A stretch of DNA of 64,000 bases, from assembly GCA_963383645.1 (NCBI GenBank), contig OY726569.1, forward strand, positions 24,535,054-24,599,053, written 5' to 3'. A program made the position numbers and the translations under genes. Below, one piece after another: positions 57,389 to 64,000 of this stretch. The notes beneath the pieces are model-generated. The model was not told the origin of the DNA. It saw only the letters and a program-made list of their open reading frames with translations, and did not search any database. Each line of letters opens with the position of its first letter. The first letter of the stretch is position 1. This DNA comes from Muscardinus avellanarius. Its lineage: Eukaryota > Chordata > Mammalia > Rodentia > Gliridae.

Positions 57389-59140
57389 ATTGGTGTATTG
57401 TATTTATACATCATAATGAAGCAAAAAACTTGTGTAGACATAAATGCACACATCACCCAGCCAGCCCCCATCCAGTCCCCAGCCCACTTTCTCCCCATCC
57501 CTCCCTTTCATGCTTGGCTTAGTGGTTGACTATGATACAAATAAGTGCATTGTGCACTTTAAAGAGCTTCCTTCTTCCCTCTCATCCCCACAGTTAGGTT
57601 GCCTTATTTGAGCCTTTATAGGATCTCCTTTTTCACTGGCATTCCTCCTATGATTCCTTTCAATTTAACTTTTATATATTAAGGAAAGCATCCGATTCCT
57701 TATTTTTTGATACTGACTAATCTTGCTTAGTATGATGTCCTCAAGATCCATCCATTTCCCTGTAAATGCTGCAATTGTGTTTTTTTTAATGACTGAGTAA
57801 AATTCCATTGTGTACATATTCCACAGTTTTGTAATCCATTCATCTTTTGATGGACATCTTGGCTGGTTCCATAGTTTGGCCATGGTGAATTGTGCAGCTA
57901 TGAACATCAATGCACATGCATTATTTTGGTAGTTTAGTTTTCCTTATTTTGGGTAGATATCCAGAAGTGGTATTGCTGAATCAAATGGTAAATTGTTCCC
58001 ATTCTTCTGAGGATTCTTCATACTGTTTTCCAAAGTGGTTGCACTAATTTGCAATCCCACCAACAATGTTCTAGAGTGCTTACTTCTCCACATCCTCACT
58101 AGCATTTGTTGTTGTTTTTGTTTTGAATGGTTGCCATTCTAGTTGGGTAAGGTAAAATCTCGGAGTAATTTTGATTTGCATCTCTCTTATTGCCAATGAT
58201 GCTGAGCATTTTTTATGCATTTATTGGCCATTTGAATTTCTTAGTTCACTTGCCCATTTTTGATTGTATTATTTGTTTTCTTAGTGTTGAGTTTCTTTAG
58301 TTATCTGTATATTCTAGATATTAGTCCTCTATTGAAGGAGTAGGTGGTGAAAATCTCCCATTCAGTTGGCTCTCAATTGAGGTTCTTAACAGTTTCCTTT
58401 GCTTGACAGAAGCTATTCAGTTTCATGAAACCCTACATATTGATTCACCTTTAGTTTGTTTGTGCCTTTGGGGTCTTGTTGAGGAAGTTTGTATCTGTTC
58501 CTATGTGTTGAAGTGTTAGAACTACACTCTCTTCAAGGAGCCTTAAGGTCTCTGGTCTAATTTCCAAGTCTTGGATCCATCTTGAATTGACTCTTGTACA
58601 GGGTGAGAAAGTGGGATTAATTTCCAATTTTCGGCATATGGTTAACCAGTTTTGCCAACACCATTTGTTGAACAGGCTATCTTTCTTCCAGTGTATATTT
58701 TTGGCCCTTTTGGCAAAAATCAATTGGCTGTAAGTGTGTGTGCTTGTTTCTGGGTCTTCTGTTCTGTACCATTTGTCTATGTGTCTGTTCTTGTGCCAAT
58801 ACAATGGCCTTGTAAAAAGTCAGGTATTGTGATTCCTACTGCATGGTTTTTGTTTCTGAGAACTACTTTGGCTATTCTGGACTTTTTGTTATTCCAAATA
58901 AATTTAAGGACTGATTTTTATATGTCTATTAGGAATAATCTTGATAATTTAATGGGTATTGCATTGAATCTGTAGATCACTTTTGGAAGGATGGCCATTT
59001 TAATGATATTTATTCTGCCTATTCATGAACATGGCAAATTTTTCCATCTTCTAAGATCTTCTTTGATTTCTTTTTTCAATGTTTTATAATTTTCTTTGTA
59101 GAGATCTTTTACCTCCTTGGTTAAGTTTATTCCTAAGTAT

Positions 59141-59147
<7 letters not shown>

Positions 59148-59193
<46 letters not shown>

Positions 59194-59194
59194 T
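59148..59194 (+). repeat. Compound (TG)n(AG)n microsatellite
   Basis: About 14 TG and 10 AG units inside the L1 ORF2 remnant. Same architecture as 32.5 kb. Confidence 0.95.
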
Positions 59195-60429
59195 CCTGAG
59201 TGAAAATGTTTTCTGAATTTCTTTTCCAGTGGTCTTATGGTTGCTGTACAAGAAAGCTTCTGATTTTTTAAGATTGATTTGTATCCAGACACTTTGCTCA
59301 ATTTGTTGATAAGTTCTATAATCCTTTTGGTTTAGTTTGTTGGATTCCCTAAATATAGTATCATGTCATTAGCAAATAGTGAAAGCTTGAGTTCTTCTTT
59401 CCTTATTTGTACTCCTTTGACTTTCTTCTCTTACCTTATTGTTCTGGATAGCATCACAAGTACTATATTCAAGAGAAGTGGTGACAATGGACATTCTTGT
59501 CCTGTTCCTGTTTTTAGGGGGAATTCTTGAAGTTTTTCCACATTTAATATGATGTTGGCTGTTGGCTTATTGTAGATTGCCTTTATGATGTTGAGATATA
59601 TTCCTTCTTTTCCAATTCTCTGCAGAGATTTTATCATAAATGGATGTTGGATTTAATCAAATGCTTTTTCAGCATCTATTGAAATGATCATGTGATTTTT
59701 GTCATTTTTATTTTTATGTTTATATGATGAATTACATGGATTGATTTTTTTGTATGTTGAACCAGCTTTGCATCCCTGGGATAAACCATACCTGGTCATG
59801 GTGTATGATTTTCTTTATGTGGTTCTGAATGCGTGTTGCTGGTATTTTGTTTAGCAGTCTTGCATCCAAATCCATCAAAGATATAGGTTCTCCTTTCTTG
59901 AACTGTCTTTATTTGGTTTTTGTATTCATGTTATGTTGGCTTCATAGAATGTATTTGGAAGAGTTCTGCATTTTTCTATTTCACAAAATAGACTGAGAAG
60001 TATTGGTATTAGCCCTTCTATAAAGGTTTTATAGAATTGACCTGGAAAACCATCTGGTCCTGGGCTTTTCTTTGATGATATGCTCTTTATTGCTGTTTCA
60101 ATCTCTTTGATTTTTGTTTGTTGGTTTAACTTTTCTATATCTTCTTGACTCAGTTTAGGAAAGTTGTATTTATCTAGAAAGTTGTCAATTTCCTGAAGAT
60201 TTTCCATTTTGTTGGAGTATAGATTTTCAAAGTAGTTTCTGATATTTGTCTGTATTTCTACACTGTCAGTAGTAATATCTTCTTTTTCATCTCTTATCAT
60301 CATAATTTGGGTTGATTCTCTTTTTCATTTTAGTTAGGTTTGCTTGTGGTTTATCTATCTTGTTATTTTTTTTTTTGAGAAAGCAGCTTTTGGTTTTGTT
60401 GACTTTCTGTGTTTGTTTGTTTTTTTTTT

Positions 60430-60622
60430 AAATATTTTTGGTGGTACTGGGGTTCTGGAAACCCTGCTACCTCTGGGCTACACTCCCAGACCTATTTTAT
60501 ATTATTTTTATTTGGAAACAGGGTCTCTTAAGCCAGTGAGTATGACTTCAAGCCTGTGCAATCCTGCTGTCTCCATCTCCCAAGCATGGGGATTACAAGC
60601 GTGTGCCACCATGCCCAGCAAT
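60430..60622 (-). mobile_element. B1-dID SINE, GGTCTGGGAG subfamily
   Basis: Reverse copy (GGTGGTACTGGGGTTCTGG, GGGCTACACTCCCAGACC, then the B1 half to CCATGCCCAGC), inserted in L1 ORF2. Confidence 0.9.
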
Positions 60623-60870
60623 TTTCTGTATTTTTTATATTCTCTACTTTGTTAATTTCTGCTCTGATTTTAATAATTTTCTGTTTTCTACTGGCTTTGG
60701 AGTTTTCTGCTTTCTGGTTGTTCTAGTCTTCTTTTTCTCTGTCCCTTATACTTATAGCTTTTATTTCTCTGTTGATAGTATTTTCTGGCTATGTGAGGTG
60801 TTACAGTTGAAGCTATGCTGATCTAGTGTCAGCAGTACTCGTAGATGTTGCTTTACTCAGCCGCCATCTT

Positions 60871-60884
60871 TCCTATCTCTTTTT
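60871..60884. repeat. Candidate TSD, right side of the L1
   Basis: TCCTATCTCTTTTT, immediately beyond the L1 5' terminus. Confidence 0.55.
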
Positions 60885-60985
60885 GTTAAAATGTTGAATC
60901 CCATTTTTACACCATGGTTCTCCTCCTGCTAATTTATACTGAGGCCAAGTTATATTACAAAGAGAGATCATCCTCTTTTTCTTAA

Positions 60986-61360
60986 GTCTACTCCTTTAAA
61001 TTTAACTCTTGATTGTGATTGTCTTTGAAGAATCCAGGGACATTTCAAAATTCTGTGTAAAGATTATATTTGTGGTATTCAAACACACATACTTCCTAAT
61101 AAATAAATTATGTTTGAAAGGACAGAGTTTACTCAGTAAGAGACACAATATGTTTTAAAAATATACTTTGGGCTGGGCATGTTAGCGCACACTTGTAATC
61201 CCCGCACTTGGGAGGTGGAGACAGGAGTATTGCGCAGGTTCGTAGCCATCCTCGCTGGCTTAAGAGACCCTGTTTACAAATAAAAATATAAAAATAGGTC
61301 TGGAAGTGTAGCCCAGAGGTAGAAGGCCATCTACAAACCCCAGTACCACCAAAATACATG

Positions 61361-61405
<45 letters not shown>

Positions 61406-61557
61406 TGGGTGAAAATGTGTTAATTTAATAATTTAATGCACATTAAATATTGTATAATAGCTTATACTTATAACAAAGTCTGAGTTTTCCTATGTTAAAC
61501 TTAACTACTATAACTAAATATCACTGGCATACATTTATTTTTTAAAATAAAAGGAGA
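60986..61557 (-). repeat. Inverted-duplication arm 2 (contains a SINE)
   Basis: Reverse complement of 49262-49586 once the SINE and its CA tract (about 61152-61402) are removed. The undisturbed sequence in arm 1 across the same place shows the SINE arrived after the duplication. Confidence 0.85.
61152..61402 (+). mobile_element. B1-dID SINE, GGTCTGGGAG subfamily, with (CA)n tail
   Basis: GGGCTGGGCATGTTAGCGCAC start, ID half ending CCCCAGTACCACC, then about 20 CA units. ACTTTGGG occurs on both sides, and arm 1 carries one copy of the target. Confidence 0.92.
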
Positions 61558-61864
61558 AGCTCTTTACTTAAATCCCATATGTTCTTAAGCAAAGTTTACA
61601 CAATTAAACAGCAACAGAAAACAAAGCAAAAAAATAAATCTACATATAAAGAAGCAAAGGGAAAAGCGACCATTAAACTCCTGCTCAGATTTAGGGTTTA
61701 AAGACCCTTGTCAGGCCTCTTAGGACAGCATCAGCTGCCTCCTTAACCTGCATGGCATGGGGACTTAGTACACCTTGCCACCCAAGATTGAGGAGCCATG
61801 CAAAAAGAGCAGGCCAAGTTCATGTTTTATTAGTCCCTGAAGCTAAATTACAGAGGTATGTACA

Positions 61865-61898
<34 letters not shown>

Positions 61899-61990
61899 CA
61901 TAAAAACATTTAAAGAGGGGGTACAAAACAATATTTTAGTAAAATTACCAAATTGATGTCTCTGACCTGTGTCTTTTTGTGGTTGCCTAA
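61558..61990. other. Unassigned, with (CATA)n microsatellite
   Basis: A CATA repeat of about ten units lies at 61862-61900. The 61680-61850 stretch has higher GC and may be ERV-derived because an LTR-like block follows, but I find no diagnostic motif. Confidence 0.4.
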
Positions 61991-62390
61991 GATGTTGGAA
62001 TGAGCCCTCGGCTTGGTAACTTAGGATCTGCAGGGTTCTTGGCTAACATGACAGAAAAGAATTTTAGAATATGCCAGTCAAAATCATGGACAGAGGTTTA
62101 TTTGATAAAGGGGGGGTACACATTCAAGAGAGAATGCAGGCCACCTCAAGATGAGGAAGGCATATTGAGTTCAGGAATCTCTCCTTATAGGGAACTTTCT
62201 TGAAGGGTGAGCTAGAGGAAGTATGTGAGGATATCTCAGTCTGTTAATCCCCAAGGCAGTTTCTGGTGGTCTGGTAGCATGGTCAGCTTTAGGGTGAATG
62301 ATCTCAGTCCAGTAGTCCTGAGGTGCTTCCTGTTGGTCTGATCAACCTTAGGGTTATATTATAAATAAGTGCCTTTCCTAACAATGGTGA
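61991..62390 (-). mobile_element. Candidate LTR, minus strand
   Basis: On the minus strand, ATCAAATAAACCTCTGTCC gives a polyadenylation signal (62102-62097) in a context like the R region of an LTR. A 66-bp block (62195-62260) recurs near the ERV at 52.6 kb. Terminal TG and CA and a target duplication could not be fixed. Confidence 0.45.
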
Positions 62391-62504
62391 TTTTTCAGAT
62401 ATACTTTTTATCTTCTACTCCAAGTTATTTCTAGTTTTTAATTGTCATTTTTTAGAAGTAGACACCCTTAATAAAATTTATTTTAAAAATATACTAGATT
62501 ATAA

Positions 62505-64000
62505 GGAATTGGGGAAAATGGTGACTACGGGATGTAGTACATCTCAGTAGCTGGAACAAATAAAGTTCAACTACTGAGAAGGCAGTGTCTTGACAAACAA
62601 AATGAATAAAGCTCACAAACCATAACAGAAACAGAAAGCATGCAGAAGTACTCTGAACTTTGAGATCCACTGCAAAACATCTGAGTGCGTGACTGTCATG
62701 CTGTGGCTGCAGACCTGAACCACGAGTGCAGTACTTGCACAGGTCACAGGGGGTCACTTCAAGACTAAACTTGGCCCCTCTGCTGGTGTGGGTAGGGAGG
62801 CACATCCAGGGTGGGAAGGCACCTAGAAGAGTGCCTGAGCCCAGGGGGGAGAGTATAGAGGCTGGAGAGCAAGAGGAGCAAAGGGTGAAAAAATGCAGTG
62901 AACTTACGTGAAACTCATTAACAATGACACCCAAAATCCTGACACCTAAACACAAAGCTGACAGAGGCAAGAGAGTTAAAAATCTGACAAGAGGTTACAG
63001 AGCAAATGAGAGACATTGGAATATACTCCAGAATCTATCACAGTAAATAGACATACAGATATTATATGGGGCCTGTACATTTATATGTAAATTAAGAGCT
63101 GGGTTTTTGTTTGTTTGTTTTGTTTTTCTCTCACACTGTCACTAGGTCTTTTTTTATTATATTTTTGTTTTTTGTTTTTTCTCTTATTCCTTTTTTCTTT
63201 AGGTTTTTTATTTATAATTGATAGTTTTTGTAACTTATTTTGTTACTTTATTCATGTTTGTTTACTTCTTTCCCCATTCCTTTTACAGACTTCCTCACTC
63301 TAGCCTATCTACTCTCTTCTGTCAAAACTTTTCTTTTTCCCCTCACTGTATCTCCTTGTTTTATAGTCAAGCTATTTCATGTCTTCATACCTAAGTACTC
63401 TACTAACTACAAGAATCCTACTATCTAACCTTCTCTCATTCTCAACCAGATACTACCTTTTATAATTAAATTCTTACTCAACCTAATCATATCTTCTACT
63501 TTATCCAACTCTTGTACCCATCAGGCCAGCTCCACCCCTTTACCCGAACTTCACCATTGAAAAAAGCACTGCTTACCTGATGAAACCTATAAATTTCTAC
63601 TACTATTATTGGATCAAACAGAATACCCAGAGAATCATACACAAAAGATAAGATGCCAAGACATCAGAAAGACAAGCCTGAGAATCCTGAAAATATGAAT
63701 TCAAGGAACAGTGATAAAATAAGAAAATTATGAATACTGACCTGCAATAAATGCAAGAAGGAGATTCCAAATCCTGATCTTCAATATGATAAAAGGCCTC
63801 ACAGCAAGTGTACAGAAAATGCAAGAGGAAATGGAAACATTAAGAAAGAATAAGAAAGAGGTCTGGAATGAAATGAGTTAGTGAATAAAATGAAAACAGC
63901 AATAGAAAGAAATTCTGGAAGATTACATGAAATGGAAAATAGAATATCACTGTTAGAAAATAGTTCATTCAAACTTGAAAGTACAGTATACAGTATACAG
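62505..64000 (+). mobile_element. L1 LINE 5' end, continuing past the window
   Basis: It starts near GGGGAAAATGGTGACTACGGG and shares CATCTCAGTAGCTGGAACAAATAAAG with the start of the 34.6-kb L1. GC-rich sequence is followed by a pyrimidine-rich stretch (63100-63560), as in that element, then ORF1. Confidence 0.85.
63651..64000 (+). pseudogene. L1 ORF1 N-terminal relic, cut by the window end
   Basis: Plus-strand sequence from about 63653 (ATGCCAAGACATCAG) aligns with the coiled-coil half of ORF1 in the 34.6-kb L1 (block GAAAGAAATTCTGGAAGATTA). An in-frame TAA interrupts the LEMQEG-like block at about 63749 and another stop follows near 63876. The remainder is outside the window. Confidence 0.75.

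Larger units (their letters stand above)
57206..60870 (-). mobile_element. L1 LINE with internal deletion (5' UTR start joined to ORF2)
   Basis: Read on the minus strand it begins AAGATGGCGGCTGAG at 60870 (YY1-type L1 5' terminus). After about 140 bases it enters ORF2 beyond the endonuclease domain (KIRAEIN-like block), continues through RT (SPGPDGF block at about 60070) and the C-terminal domain to the ORF2 end at about 57665, then the 3' UTR. ORF1, most of the 5' UTR and the endonuclease are missing. Two SINEs and a (TG)n(AG)n tract lie inside it. All frames are broken. Confidence 0.85.

Noticed and set aside
62494..62970. 158-codon minus-strand open frame
   Set aside because: Antisense of an L1 5' UTR with no family similarity; the GC-rich start of L1 produces such frames by chance.
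1..64000. Bacterial-type systems (CRISPR arrays, operons, IS elements)
   Set aside because: Repeat content, single-exon ORs and SINEs show mammalian DNA; no regularly spaced direct repeats with unique spacers were seen.

Overview
The window is mammalian nuclear DNA: AT-rich, gene-poor and full of retroelements. The dominant short repeats have a 7SL/B1-like left half and a tRNA/ID-like right half with a pol III box A and box B. That B1-dID composite is known from squirrel-related rodents (squirrels, mountain beaver, dormice), and a free ID element also occurs. I infer a sciuromorph-type rodent; the species cannot be fixed from the sequence alone.

The only host genes I can support are three single-exon olfactory receptors of family 4. 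An OR4F-type pseudogene lies at 10.8-11.8 kb (+), an intact OR4F-type gene at 21.7-22.6 kb (-), and an OR4K-like receptor at 47.9-48.8 kb (+) that is open except for one premature TAG. This is a small part of an OR4 cluster undergoing birth and death.

The rest is mobile DNA. Three copies (1-2.6 kb, 2.6-4.2 kb, 25.5-28.4 kb) belong to one chimeric non-autonomous element: L1-type 5' UTR, ORF1, an inverted piece of L1 ORF2, an L1 3' UTR and an A-rich tail. Perfect target-site duplications bound the complete copy at 25.5-28.4 kb, so the rearranged structure moved as a unit. It is HAL1-like (ORF1 only), but I do not know of a described family with this internal inversion. It is the best candidate for something new here.

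An 8.1-kb L1 (34.6-42.6 kb) with a near-perfect TSD contains an internal tandem duplication of about 0.84 kb (end of 5' UTR plus the N-terminal half of ORF1). It is dead by frameshifts, stops and an endonuclease active-site change. A related L1 5' end begins at 62.5 kb and runs off the window. Older L1, L2 and MIR fragments fill many gaps.

Retroviral remnants are a gammaretrovirus-like solo LTR inside a SINE (6.1-6.6 kb), a decayed class I ERV with gag/pol on the minus strand (52.4-56.1 kb), a pol-end/env-start fragment on the plus strand (56.3-57.0 kb), and LTR-like blocks near 20.4 and 62.2 kb. All are broken. A diverged inverted duplication (49.3-49.6 kb against 61.0-61.6 kb) brackets the ERV/L1 region; one arm preserves the empty site for a SINE in the other.

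Most repeat boundaries come from by-eye comparison between copies in the window and should be read as good to about 10-20 bases unless a TSD is named.
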